Shown here piece by piece: positions 1 to 10,194 of a DNA stretch of 64,000 nucleotides. The translations under genes were made by a program, and so were the position numbers. Below the pieces are notes generated by a model. That model was not told where the DNA came from, made no database searches, and saw only the letters and a program-made list of their open reading frames with translations. The first letter of the stretch is position 1. The number at the start of each line of letters is the position of its first letter. Source of the stretch: Diabrotica undecimpunctata (Eukaryota; Arthropoda; Insecta; Coleoptera; Chrysomelidae). Location of the stretch: assembly GCF_040954645.1 (NCBI RefSeq), contig NC_092803.1:13021230-13085229 (forward strand), written 5' to 3'.

Positions 1-2
1 GC

Positions 3-104
3 ATTCCAAAAATCTATTTCTACCCTTCTGGCGCCACCTATCCGGAGATCCCTGAACTCTACGCTCCGGAAAGTTCGGGCGACGAGCGCCAGAGGGCTCG
101 ACTT
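3..104 (+). CDS. Possible upstream exon (doubtful)
   Basis: A GC-rich stretch stays open from the window edge in the frame starting at 3 (IPKIYFYPSGATYPEIPELY...) up to CTT at 102-104, followed by a weak donor-like GTATCT. Its phase would join the exon at 226 without a shift, leaving a 121-bp intron. Frame 1 is also open through this stretch, so the reading frame is not settled. The known PLEKHH family sequence before the coiled coil does not look like this, which argues against it. It may be UTR, a different exon or chance. Confidence 0.15.
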
Positions 105-225
105 GTATCTCTTTGAGCGGGACCGCTTCAAAAGGAACTATTTAAATGTTTTAAGTTTATTTTACATGATAGAGCGAAAATGAGACTTGCTGAGAGGAAG
201 ATTAACTGTTGTCTTTTGTTTTCAG

Positions 226-288
226 CTTTCCGAACTGGAACAAAGGGTGCTCGAAGCGGAAGGCCGGGCGGAAGAAGCGGAAGACAAG
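226..288 (+). CDS. Coiled-coil exon, PLEKHH/MAX-1-like (partial)
   Basis: A 63-bp internal exon of 21 codons, phase 0 at both ends. It is preceded by a strong acceptor (pyrimidine-rich tract and TTTTCAG ending at 225) and followed by the consensus donor AAG|GTAAGG at 289. It encodes LSELEQRVLEAEGRAEEAED plus a final K, a charged heptad-like coiled coil with much higher GC than its surroundings. The segment ELEQR(L/V)LEAE.RAE.AE matches my recollection of the N-terminal coiled coil of PLEKHH1/2 (MAX-1 in worms), a PH-MyTH4-FERM protein linked to axon guidance. That assignment is family knowledge from memory and untested. Exon structure is directly visible. Other coiled-coil proteins remain possible. 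The rest of the gene is not seen in the window. Confidence 0.55.
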
Positions 289-628
289 GTAAGGGTTAAC
301 GCTTTGTTGCCACTATTTACTAAAATATAAATAGAGAAAATTAAAGTTTGTCAGAATGTTATATTGCGTTACACTCATTCAGTTCAATGTTTAATAAATA
401 AATTTTCGTTTAAATACTAAAATACAGGGAGATTTTGGCATTGTGCGGAAGTGTTTACAGTTCCGACATAAATCATTTCTTTTCAAAGCTTTCAGAATTT
501 TTTCTCATACTTCTCAATATGTGACTTACATATGTTATGCAAAAGTATTTTTATCAACAATTCAAATTCTTCTGCCCATAACCATAACTAGATAAAAAGA
601 TATAAAAAGGAGGAATAGTTTGTGTAAA
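289..628. other. Intron start, no gene seen
   Basis: Downstream of the donor at 289 the sequence becomes AT-rich with no exon, RNA gene or transposon signature that I can see before the inverted repeat at 629. Confidence 0.5.
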
Positions 629-964
629 GAACATCCCAGAGGTACCTTTCAGTGCGTCATTAATTATGACGTCATAGAATGAATTAGGTGTGTCGAAAAT
701 TATTTCATATAATTATTGAAGAATCTGACATATGCCAGGATCGTACTTAGCCACAGGTGAAAAGCTTGTGGAATTACTAGTATTTTTATTGCAAGGTCAT
801 CTGAGTAGATTTGATTATTACAAAATATGTTAAGATATATTTTTTTTGTAATGGGGGTAATCCCGTATATTAATAAAAATAAAAAGTAAACAATATTGTT
901 TATTAAATTTATAAATATGGAAATATTTAAAATCGAAGACAAAATCGTTCATTTATTGAATTTT

Positions 965-1910
965 TGTATCTTATTCTTCTTCTCAAGGCAATCTGGCGTC
1001 AAGGCGTCTGCGCGTCGAAAGTTGGCAATCATCCCAGCGATTTTTGATTTTAAGACCGCAGCTCTAAATAAGTCGTTATTACATGAGTTACATCTCCTTC
1101 CTATGGATCATTTTCTCCGGATTTTCCTTGCATAATGACCTGGAGTATTAGATATTTATCTCCTCTCATCACATGACCCATATATCCCACTTTTCTCCTC
1201 TTAATTTTTAGTACTTCTCTTTCCTTATGCATACGTCACATTATCTCAACGTTGGTTATTCCATCTACCCATGAGATCTCTAATACTCTTCGGTACATCC
1301 GCATCTCTTTAGTGTCCACGCTTCCATACCGTATTATAATAAGGATAGCACATATCACCTCAGCAATCATATTTTTAACTTAAGATTTAAGTTTCTACAG
1401 CAGAGAAGCCTCTGTATTCTTGTAAATGCGCTTCTGGCCTGTTGGATTCTGATTTGTATTTCTTGAGAGCTGTCATTGTTTTCATTAATAGTTGTATATA
1501 GGTATTTGAATTCTCTTACTGTTTCAATAGGCTGATTCTGTACATATATCTCACGAATGTCCTGAGTTGTCTTTGTTATTATCATATATTTCTTGCTCTG
1601 TTGAGTGATGGTCTATATTCTTTTTAGCTTACTGCGATGACGTAATTAAGAAGTATCTGTAGGTCTTCATGTAATTCGGCTAAAAGAACTGTATCATCAG
1701 CGTATCTCAGGTTATTTATGATCATGTCATTAATTCTAATGCCTACATTTTGTTAATCCATTGCCTTACTTAATATGTCTTCCGAGTATATATTAAATAC
1801 TACTGGTGAATGTATACACCCTTGTCGAACAACTCTTTCTACTTCTATTTCTTCTGATGTTATGTCTTCTATTTTAACTACTGCTTTTTGGCCATAGTAT
1901 AAGTTACACA
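965..1910 (-). mobile_element. LINE family A fragment (RT to 3' end)
   Basis: Minus-strand remains of a non-LTR reverse transcriptase. The catalytic YADD box reads at 1691-1704, then the segment KYLYTTINENNDSSQEIQIR (1367-1585 frame), then the conserved C-terminal region down to a short GAA-rich tail at about 965-985. It is collinear with the better copies at 3090-4245 and 46490-47480. It carries many stops and frameshifts. It lies inside the inverted-repeat transposon at 629-2730 and is therefore a younger arrival there. Confidence 0.75.
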
Positions 1911-2125
1911 AAAAAGACTGTTTTCAAAAATTTATTAGGTAACTGATAAATTAATTACATAAATAAAATATAATTCTAATCATAAAAACTATTTATTTAC
2001 TAATTCGTAATAATAGTAGTTTATTAAAAACACTGAAAAGTAGAATTTGAATATCAGTGTAATAGAAAATTATAGAAAAATACTGCCAGTGGAGAGTTTC
2101 CTTAAAGATATATCCTTAGACGAAT

Positions 2126-2382
2126 TCATGGTGAAATATTTCGGCCATAACCTAGCAAAACATTAATTAGAGAAGAAATTTCTAACGCTTCAGCAACACG
2201 CTGAAATAAACAGTAAATAAAACAATTTTATTTTCAGGGTAATAAAATACTTAATTAATAATTAAATACTTCACGAACAGCAGAAATTGGTAATAATGTT
2301 TGTCCAGATTCCTTTTCCAATTGAAAATATCTAAGTAATTTTAATATTAGTACTTGTTCTTTTTCCGTATATCTTGTCATCT
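2126..2382 (-). pseudogene. Transposase N-terminus of the inverted-repeat element, two exons
   Basis: Reading the minus strand from ATG at 2382, the product begins MTRYTEKEQVLILK and is followed by a charged helical stretch. A 2-base surplus in a T run at 2339-2344 shifts the frame. The exon ends at 2270 before a GTATTT donor. After a 66-bp intron with acceptor TTTATTTCAG, exon 2 (2200-2126) gives RVAEALEISSLINVLLGYGR and stops. The pattern (short helical region, small intron, RVxEALxIS helix) looks like the DNA-binding start of a transposase. The catalytic part is gone, so the copy is dead. Confidence 0.45.
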
Positions 2383-2730
2383 TGGCCTTACACAAATACA
2401 AATAAACACCCAATACTATGTACAAATACTGACCTGAACAACAGCTGCCACTTGCTGTTCAACACTTCGAAAGAATGGCCAGCATGGACGAAGTTTTACG
2501 TCAACTGTCAGTAATAGGCGTATTTGATTGGCTAGAGAAAGCGCGCATTTAAATATCAACGAATCGAACGTAGGTTAGGAAAGAACCGCTTATGTATGTA
2601 AGCCTATTCTAACGCTGCAATATAGTTCTGTTTAATCACGGAACTACCGCTTTTTCCGTCACACCCAACTTAATGCATTAGAAAGAAATCGAAAAACTGT
2701 GACGCACTGAAAAGTACCTCTGGGATGTTC

Positions 2731-3089
2731 TATACTTGATTTTTTACTAAAGTGTACTTTACTTTACTTTATTTCGATTACTTGTTCAATGCCAACTCCT
2801 TCGACTTAAAACACGTTCATCTCTGGCTACGCGCCTGGCGCGTGCATATAAATATTGTCATATGCCAGCAACGCGCCTAGTGCGGTCTTTTATACACTTA
2901 CACTTTTATATTTATTTGCTTTATTTGGTACCAGCACACCAGAAAACAGAACAAAAATGAACTGGATCGTAAAATACTATATAATTTATGCCTAAGTAAA
3001 CTTGGATTTAATGTGAGCTTTGTTATTTGGTCCAAAAAGAAAGGTTCCCCCCTAATCATAAAATACTACAAGTCAACACCACATTGGAA
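2731..3089. other. No gene seen
   Basis: AT-rich with one CpG-richer patch around 2820-2890 (tandem GCGCC motifs). I find no coding or structural element. Confidence 0.4.
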
Positions 3090-4245
3090 ATTCTTCTTCT
3101 TCTTCTTCTTCAAGTGCCCTCTCCGCTACGAAGTTTGGCAATCATCATTGCTATTCGTATCTTTGAAGCTGTTGCTCTAAATAATTGGTTAGATGTGCAC
3201 TGGAAACAGTCTCTTAAATTGCGCAGCCAAGATATACGTCATCTCCCCACGCTTCGTTTGCCCTGAATCTTTCCTTGGATAATTAACTGGAGCAATCGGT
3301 ACTTTTTCCCTCTCATCACATGACCAAAATATTCCAACTTTCTTCTCTTGATGGTGATCAACTCCCGTTCTTTGTTCAATCTTCGAAGAACTTCACTATT
3401 TGTTACTTCACTATTTTTGTCTGTCCAAGGTATTTTCAAAATTCTTCTGTATATCCACATTTCGAAGGCCTCTAGTTTATCAATATTGCTCCTGTTTAAA
3501 GTCCAAGTCTCTACTTTGTACAGCAGTATTGAGAGGATGTAGCATCTAACCAATCTCATTTTCAGGTTTAAGTTAATGTCATGACTTCCCAGAATATCCT
3601 TCATATTAACAAAAGCAGCTCGAGCCTTTCCAATTCTAGTTTTTATTTCCTCTGTGATGTCATTGTTGTTATTAACGCTTGTTCCCAAATATTTATATTT
3701 GTGCACCCGTTCGATTTCGTTATTGTGAATGTCCAGGTTTGCATTCAATCTTTGTTTTTTTGAAATAATCATGAATTTCGTTTTCTTGACGTTCATTGTG
3801 AACCCTTTCTCTTCACTAGCTGTGACTACCTTGTTTAAAATGGCTTGCAGGTCTTCTACTGTCTCCGCCATTAAAACCGTATCATCTGCGTATCTAATAT
3901 TACTAATGGGTTGGCCGTTAACGTTTATCCCAATCTCTTCTTCCTCCAATGCTGTCTTCATAATATCTTCCGAATAGAGATTAAATAGCATTGGTGACAG
4001 CACACATCCTTGCCTTACTCCTTTTTAATTTGAATTTCATTTTTTGTGCTATTTTCGATGCGTGAGACTGCTTTCTGATTATAATACAGAGTAGATATTA
4101 TTCTTATATCGCGAGTGTCTAACTGTTTAGCTTCCAAGATCTCTAAAAGTTGGTCATGCTTGACGTTATTAAACGCCTTGTTGTAATCAATGAAACAAGC
4201 AAATACATCTTGATTCACATCCAAACACCTCTGTGTCAAAGTCAC
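3090..4245 (-). mobile_element. LINE family A, best-preserved minus copy
   Basis: This is a reverse transcriptase in two frames, 4245-4015 and 4003-3239, separated by a one-base shift near 4018. The first carries motif A (CFIDYNKAFNNV, catalytic D). The second begins with SPMLFNLYSEDI and contains the YADD box at 3879-3892, KTKFMIISKK and KYLGTSVN. It then has the thumb/C-terminal part with LLYKVETWTLN and YFGHVMRGK. An in-frame stop near 3238 precedes the family's conserved C-terminus (WLRNLRD...LFRA...IAMMIA), and the copy ends in a (GAA)n tail at 3096-3112. Target-primed copying from an RNA 3' end explains the 5' truncation. No endonuclease domain remains here. Confidence 0.85.
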
Positions 4246-4445
4246 ATTCGAAATTGAAAGTCCATAAAGTGTCCCTAAAGCAGTTTATGACTGTAAATCA
4301 GTTGATAATGGTCACCAATATATTTAGTCTAGAAGGGCAGCTTGCATTTCTTTTTGGGATTGTAATTAGTTTTATTAAGTTCTTTCCCTAACATTCATAA
4401 TAATGCAATATTATTTGTAAAAAATGGATATAAATAATATAAGCC
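4246..4445. other. No gene seen
   Basis: Short AT-rich spacer between the LINE and a piggyBac-like scrap, with nothing recognisable. Confidence 0.4.
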
Positions 4446-4760
4446 TTCGACACCTAAAAAGGCTAGATATCTGAACACTGCTGAGTTACAATCATTGTTA
4501 GAAGCATCTGACGAAGACGATATAGATTTAATGAATAGTGAAAGTGACTCTGATTGACAGAGTCTAGATAGAGTCAGAGACTAAGATATTAGCGATACTA
4601 CCGCAACCAATGATGATTTGATGCAAATACAAAATTTTATTCAACTACCCTATGGAGAATACAATCAAAATAAATCAGAAATAGCTGACATTGTATGATC
4701 TTCAGAACTAAGACAAAATCGTGAAATACCATTTACTTTCAACTTTGGCAATGTTTTCGC
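4446..4760 (+). pseudogene. piggyBac-like transposase N-terminal remnant
   Basis: One frame gives PSTPKKARYLNTAELQSLLE followed by a strongly acidic run (ASDEDDIDLMNSESDSD) and, after stops at 4556 and 4697, EIPFTFNFGN. An acidic, serine-rich N-terminus with repeated D/E/S is typical of piggyBac transposases. The catalytic domain is missing. A possible right end of the same element is the sequence at 5581-5599, which ends GGG directly before TTAA at 5600-5603. No matching left end is visible. Confidence 0.4.
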
Positions 4761-5240
4761 AAATTTTATAATTATAGATAAATAATTATACATTTACGTA
4801 CAGTTATTTATTATTTTAATACAAATAAACGTAAATATGATGGTGCATTGGTAGCATATACAGTATGGTGCAAACGTATGGAATAAATTCGCTATTTCGT
4901 AATCCGGCGAGTTTAAGGAAAAATCCCAAAATAGGTAGATTTTTATTTTTAAGTTATGAGTTTTTGGCATATATATCATACTCGTGACGTCATCTATCTG
5001 GGTGTGATGACGTAATCGATGATTTTTTAAAATAAGAATAGGGGTGGTATGCTAGCTCATTTAAAAGGTTGTTTAATTCTCTATTCAGTAATATAAACAT
5101 TAACATAATTATTTGTACAGGGTGTAAAAAATAATTTTTTTTAATTAAATTAATCGACATACAAAGCAGAATATATGTAATTTATTTAATTTAAAATATG
5201 TTTTACTGCTGTTAGGAAAGAGAAAAAATGTTTATTTGAC
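4761..5240. other. No gene seen
   Basis: AT-rich sequence with no recognisable feature. Confidence 0.4.
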
Positions 5241-5349
5241 AAATAGACATTGCTTTTCGCTTAAATTCAATGTTCAAGCTGCCACCCACCTGCCCCTTGG
5301 CGCTTTGAACATTTAATTTAAGCAACGAAAAGCAATTTGCTATGTATTT
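5241..5349. repeat. Fold-back inverted repeat, MITE-like
   Basis: Two imperfect arms of about 38-45 bp face each other across a GC-richer centre of about 22 bp. The left arm (5241-5279) contains ATTGCTTTTCG and TTAAATTCAATGTTCAA. The right arm (5302-5349) carries their reverse complements with a 2-base insertion. Such structures are typical of small non-autonomous elements or collapsed inverted insertions. No target duplication or coding capacity is visible. Confidence 0.6.
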
Positions 5350-5699
5350 ATTGGATACACATTATTTTTCTGTATATTACTTTATTTATAACAATACTTT
5401 AGACTAAACAGACACGACTTCGTTTTATCAATGAGAAATGTAGGTTAAACGAATGGTGGGTTGCCTATGAATTAGGCACATGATCGTACGATTATAAAAT
5501 ACCACTATGTTTAATTTCAATGTAAAATTGGGCTTCCTTTACCCAATAGAATTTTTTGAATTTCTGCTGAGACGTATTGTCCCAAGGAGATCAAAAGGGT
5601 TAATATATTATTGCAGATATATTGTATTTTAATGATTTCTATTTAATGTTTTATAACGAATATTGTTACTATACGCACGATCTTATGGGGCATCGGTTA

Positions 5700-6440
5700 T
5701 GTTTATGAGCTGATTTATTCGTTCTTGCAAAATTTTAGTTGTATGTTTCAAGGTACTATTTAGCTTACTAATACCTCTGTAGTTTTCTAGTTGTTTCTTT
5801 ATGCCCTTTATGTACCTCGTTTATCGTTCATTATTCTGGTATTTTATTATGTCTTATAATCTTGTTAATTATTGTTGTCAGTTGATCTGTTATTGTTGCT
5901 CCACCATATTTTAACACTTTGTTTTTCGTACCATCTTCACCTTCAGCTTTTTGCTGTTTGCTTTAATTTTTGTCTAGTTTTCGTCGACTCCATCGCTTTG
6001 AATATGTGAGATTCTGAATTTTTCTGCTATGTTTTCCTGCAGATTTTCAACTTATCGTTTAACTCACATCTTTGTGGTATATTATATGTGTTTTGATTCT
6101 AATTTGATACAATACTAGGTTATAATCGCTTCCTATCTCTGCCGATGTTAGTTCTCCTACATCCAAAATTTGGAAAGAGATAGCTCTCCAGTTGAAAGAA
6201 TATAATCGATCATAGATCTTTATCCTCTAGTATTTTTAAAAGTATAAGTACTTGTAGTGTTCTTTGTGACGGAAGAAATATTATTAATACGTAATTCATT
6301 TGTACTGCCGAAGTACTTCAGACGATTACTGTTTTCATTTCTGGTATCCTCGTTATATCATTGTTTTATTTCTGGTACTATGTCAACACCAACACAAGCG
6401 TTTAAGCATTAAAGTCACCCATAATAAACTGTGCGCAGAC
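5700..6440 (-). mobile_element. LINE endonuclease/linker remnant
   Basis: On the minus strand the APE-type endonuclease signature GDFNA is readable at 6406-6420. It is followed by heavily mutated sequence with recognisable linker-like stretches (for example PNFGCRRTNIGRDRK near 6150) that fade out towards 5700. It is full of stop codons. It may be the 5' half of the same kind of element whose reverse transcriptase lies at 6985-8303, but a gypsy fragment lies between, so they need not belong together. Confidence 0.5.
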
Positions 6441-6603
6441 TGTGCACTGGATGTGTTTGTAGGAGCTTTCTTTTGTATTTACATATCTGTTGTTACGGTA
6501 TGTATAGTATGAAGGTATGGTATGTATGGTATGGATGCCACCAAGCAATGTCCTTCAGGGATGAACGTTCTTCTTCGCAGTTCGCATGTTATGAATGCTT
6601 CTG

Positions 6604-6975
6604 CTACTGTAGTCGCTTCTGATTAGGAAGGGGTGCAATCTCAGGCCATTTTGAAAAACAATCCATTGCGACTATTAAGCACTTGTTTCCTCTCTCTGTC
6701 ATCTGAAGTTGGCCGAGAATATCCACTGCAACTCGTTCAAAAGGTTCTCCGAAACGATATTGTGTCATTTTACCATGACTTCTTGTTCTAGGGCCTTTTC
6801 TACTGTTACGTAATTTGAATTTCTTACACCAATCTTTTAGATCTCGACGACAATTGATCCAATAAAATCTTTCTCGAACTCTGGCCAGTGTTCTTTTGAC
6901 TCCAAAATATTCTATCGAAAAGCTGATATTAAATTCTTGCAACACACTTTTAATGTGTGATTTAAGCAGTACCAC
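6604..6975 (-). pseudogene. gypsy integrase fragment
   Basis: A single 123-codon reading frame covers the zinc-binding start and catalytic core beginning of a Ty3/gypsy integrase. It has RVRERFYWINCRRDLKDWC, then the core with two catalytic aspartates visible (AVDILGQL and MDCFSKWPE). The zinc-binding residues are damaged: the expected His reads Tyr, and two of the Cys positions read Phe and Arg. The DNA-joining enzyme would be inactive. No LTR is attached. The upstream end meets the 3' end of the next LINE within about 15 bp, consistent with the LINE having inserted into or next to the gypsy copy. Confidence 0.8.
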
Positions 6976-6984
6976 TTATTCATC

Positions 6985-8303
6985 ATCATCATTGGCTTTT
7001 ACAACTCTTCGTGAGTTTTTGCCGCGTTTACTATTGCCTTCCATTGATTCCGATCCTGTGCTATTATTTCCCATGGCCTTACTTTCATCTTCTCCAGGTC
7101 TTCCCTGACTGCGTCTTTCCACCTTTTTCTAGGCCTTCCTGTCGATCTTCTACCATCTGGTCTTTCCCAAAACACATTGCTAATCAGTCTGTCGTCATCA
7201 CTCCGTACCACGTGGCCTGCCCATCTTAATCTATTGGCTTTTATGTATCTTACGATGTTTCCTTTCCCGAAGAGAGTCTCTATTTCATTGTTGTATCTGC
7301 TCCTCCATTCATTTGTCACGCTGTCCCTGCAAGGACCATATATAATTCGCAGGATTTTGCGTTCCCATACTAATAGCTTATTGATTTCTTTCTTTCTCAA
7401 TGTCCATGTTTCACTTCCATATGTCACTGCTGGTCGTATTATGGTTTTGTACATTTGGATTTTGGCACGCCTTGAGAGAAGCTTTGACCTCATTAGATGT
7501 TGAATGACAAAGAATGATTTATTCCCCGCCAGTATTCGTATTTCAACCTCCCGTTCTCCTGTGTTTTCACTGGTAATTGTTGCTCCTAGGTATTTGAATT
7601 CTTTGACCACCTCAAAATTATGATCGTTTATGGTAATGTTTTGTCTTATTCGCTGTCGTTCCTTTTTTGATACGACCATGTATTTAGTTTTTTCTTTGTT
7701 TATTTTCAGGCCCACGCTTAGTGTTGCTTCTTCAAAGTTCGATACTATATCCTTAACTTCCAGTGTTGTCTGTGCTACTGCATCTACATCATCTGCAAAT
7801 GCGAGAATAATCTTTGCTCCTCTGGCAGTTATGTCTGGTTTGACTCTGGTATAGATTTTTCGCATTGCATATTTCAATGCTAGGTTAAATAGTAATGGGG
7901 ACAGCGGGTCTCCCTGTCTGAGTCCGGTGCTTATGCCGAAAGCCTTTGAAGTTTTGCCTCCTATTCTAATTTGTGCAAAGGAATTGTTGACACACATTCG
8001 CGCAATCATTGTCAGCTTCTTTGGTACGCCTAACGCCATCATTGCACTCCTCAGTTTTAAGCGATCTATGGAATCATATGCTTGTTTGAAATCTATGAAG
8101 ATCTGGTGTACTTCTTTATTATATTCCCAATACTTTTCTAGCATTTGTCTGATAGTAAATGTTTGGTCGATTGTTGATCTTCCAGGTCTAAAGCCGCATT
8201 GGTAATCGCCAATAATTATCTCTGTATATGGCAGTAATCGTTTTAGTACAACTGAAGCTAATATCTTATATGTAGTACCGATTAGTGAGATTTGATTTTG
8301 GTC
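6985..8303 (-). mobile_element. LINE family B with 434-codon open reverse transcriptase
   Basis: A continuous minus-strand frame runs from after the stop at 8304-8306 to the natural stop at 6999. In order it has CGFRPGRSTIDQ (palm motifs 1-2), HQIFIDFKQAYDSI (motif A Asp), STGLRQGDPLSPLLFN, FADDVD at 7782-7799 (motif C), GLKINKEKTKYMVVSK, FKYLGATIT, the thumb with YGSETWTL, and the C-terminal signature LRWAGHVVRSDD and GRPRKRWKDAV, ending KTHEEL. It ends in a short (ATC)n tail at 6980-6990, as RTE-like elements do. The first in-frame Met is at 8144, but the domain extends upstream of it. The endonuclease is missing, so it is 5'-truncated yet recently active-looking. Confidence 0.9.
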
Positions 8304-8309
8304 TTAGTT

Positions 8310-9649
8310 TATAAAAAAAGAGGACCTGTCCGTATTTTGCAAACATTAACTATGTAGGTTCACCGTATGATCTAGAACCAGTAATATTTTTTTCACCTAT
8401 TTCTTTTTCTAGTCTGAGCTTAATAGTTGCATTTCTTGTCTAGCACAAAGTTCAAACACAAAATCAGCAAATAATTCTTTTTATTGATTTTAGACCATGA
8501 TAAAAAAATTATCCTTTTTCATATTTTCTTTTGTATTAACATTATCAACTCACGCATGCGCTGCATATAGTAACACACATGTTTAATATATAACTTTTTG
8601 AAATTGTTTTTTGTATAAAGTAAATTTAAATAAACTGTAAAATAAGTTCTTCAACTTTTTTTATATATATTTTTAGAGCACAGTTTTAGTAATTTCCTTT
8701 ATTTCTTTCTCTCAGAAAAATTAAGAAAAATCATCGTGGAAACAACTTGACAGTTCGACATTAAACATATTATATCCGTTTTTCCGATTGGTTGGAAATG
8801 GCAAAGTGTACAGTTCGTACTCCATATAATTGAATATGGCAACCGTGTAATGGAAATCCCACTATATTTGCTCTTGGAGATGAATTGAAGGGACAGGGCC
8901 GCTTTACCCTTTTCCAGATTTTTTCGATAAGGCCTAGCAACCTATGCACCCCTATACCAACCGGTAAATCTCTGTCATTTGTAGGGGATGATGTTAAATC
9001 GACCGATAAAAACAACGTGTGGTAACATGAAAAATGATAGGTAGTTTAAAAAGTGCAAAGGAGGTTTTAATGCTTTTATTTATTTTACTAGACGGACAAA
9101 AATCTCTGAAAATAAACCTAGGAAAATACAAATATTTTACAAGAAAACAAAAATATTTAGAAAAATAGATTTAAAATGAACTGAAGAAATTTAGATTGTT
9201 TATTATTTAAACAACTATACTTACCCAAACAGTAACTCTAGAGGTATTTATCAGATCGCAATCGATTTTTGAAGCTTCTATTTTTAGATTTATTAAAACA
9301 AATTCTAGATTTTTTTAAAATTGTTATTAAAAAACCATTTGCTTTGAGCTAATAAACATTTATTATAACTTATACTTTTTTGTCACGAGCTTGTAAATAG
9401 ACTCACGTGAAATGGCAAAAAAACACAATCTATAAAAAAATAACCTTCCATCTTCGATGGGAATCAAGATAGCATTTTTTTAAATCATATTTCCATTGTT
9501 TATTAACATTCTTGTAGTGCCAACTCCACCAATAAAGGTAGCTATAACAATTGCAAATTCGTCTCTATCTTCTTCTTTTCTTAAACCATGGAGGAACAGG
9601 AACACTTCTTGTGTTAGGGTTACTGTACCTTAGCGAAGATGATCTAGAT
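8310..9649. other. No gene seen
   Basis: AT-rich. A minus frame of 81 codons at 8770-9015 shows no recognisable motif and is probably chance. Nothing else is supported. Confidence 0.4.
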
Positions 9650-9715
9650 CAGTGGTGCTCAGACTTATACTGCATGGGATCTACCACATAAACTGCAAGC
9701 GACTGCTATACCCTC

Positions 9716-10079
9716 TTTTTAAACCAGGAGGAGTAATTCAAATTTACCGCGCCGCAATGTTTGTTTGTAATTGGTCCAACCTCAGGCAAGTTTACTCCAC
9801 TGTTACGAAATTTTGACACTTATGGCATTTCATAGGTTAATTAAGTTATATCGGCGATTTTTTCTGTTTTCTGCGTTATTCTTTTAATTTTTAGATTTTC
9901 AGTCTGCTTTTGTATAAAAACAGTTGTTTTTAGAACTCTTTATCGACTATATATTTTTGGATTATTACCGTCGAAGGCCGATATTAATCAACCAAAAAAC
10001 AAGATGTATTTGGTAACTTTTCTAGTGACTTTCTTGGGTGTGAATCTGTCTCTTTAGTTCATTCCTCCTGGTTTAAAAA
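9716..10079. repeat. 17-bp perfect inverted repeat pair inside the hAT element
   Basis: TTTTTAAACCAGGAGGA at 9716-9732 is exactly reverse-complemented at 10063-10079, with weaker match outward (CTATxC on each side). The 364-bp span has no coding frame and could be a MITE that inserted into the 3' part of the hAT element, or a hAT subterminal structure. No direct repeat flanks it. Confidence 0.55.
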
Positions 10080-10194
10080 CAAAGCATAGTAAAAAAACAA
10101 TTTTGAAAATAAAAAAATTTACTGCACATTTCTAGTTGATAAAAAGTTGTAACTACAGAGAGTTGTAATTAAAGTCATGTTTTTCATATTAATT

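Larger units (their letters stand above)
629..2730 (-). mobile_element. DNA transposon with 31-bp terminal inverted repeats
   Basis: The ends 629-659 (begins GAACATCCCAGAGGTACC) and 2700-2730 are inverted copies that agree at 30 of 31 positions. Weaker similarity continues about 30 bp inward on both sides. Between them lie remains of a transposase N-terminus on the minus strand (2126-2382) and, as an unrelated passenger, a LINE fragment (965-1910). No clear target duplication is visible outside the repeats, so the exact outer boundary and superfamily are open. The N-terminal remnant resembles a family of insect DDE transposases with a helix-turn-helix start, but that is recollection only. Confidence 0.7.

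Noticed and set aside
3..104. PP2A B''-subunit-like reading (IPKIYFYP)
   Set aside because: Resemblance limited to a few residues recalled from memory; no further domain match and weak donor.
8770..9015. 81-codon minus frame
   Set aside because: No motif, no splice or promoter signals, ordinary composition; likely chance.
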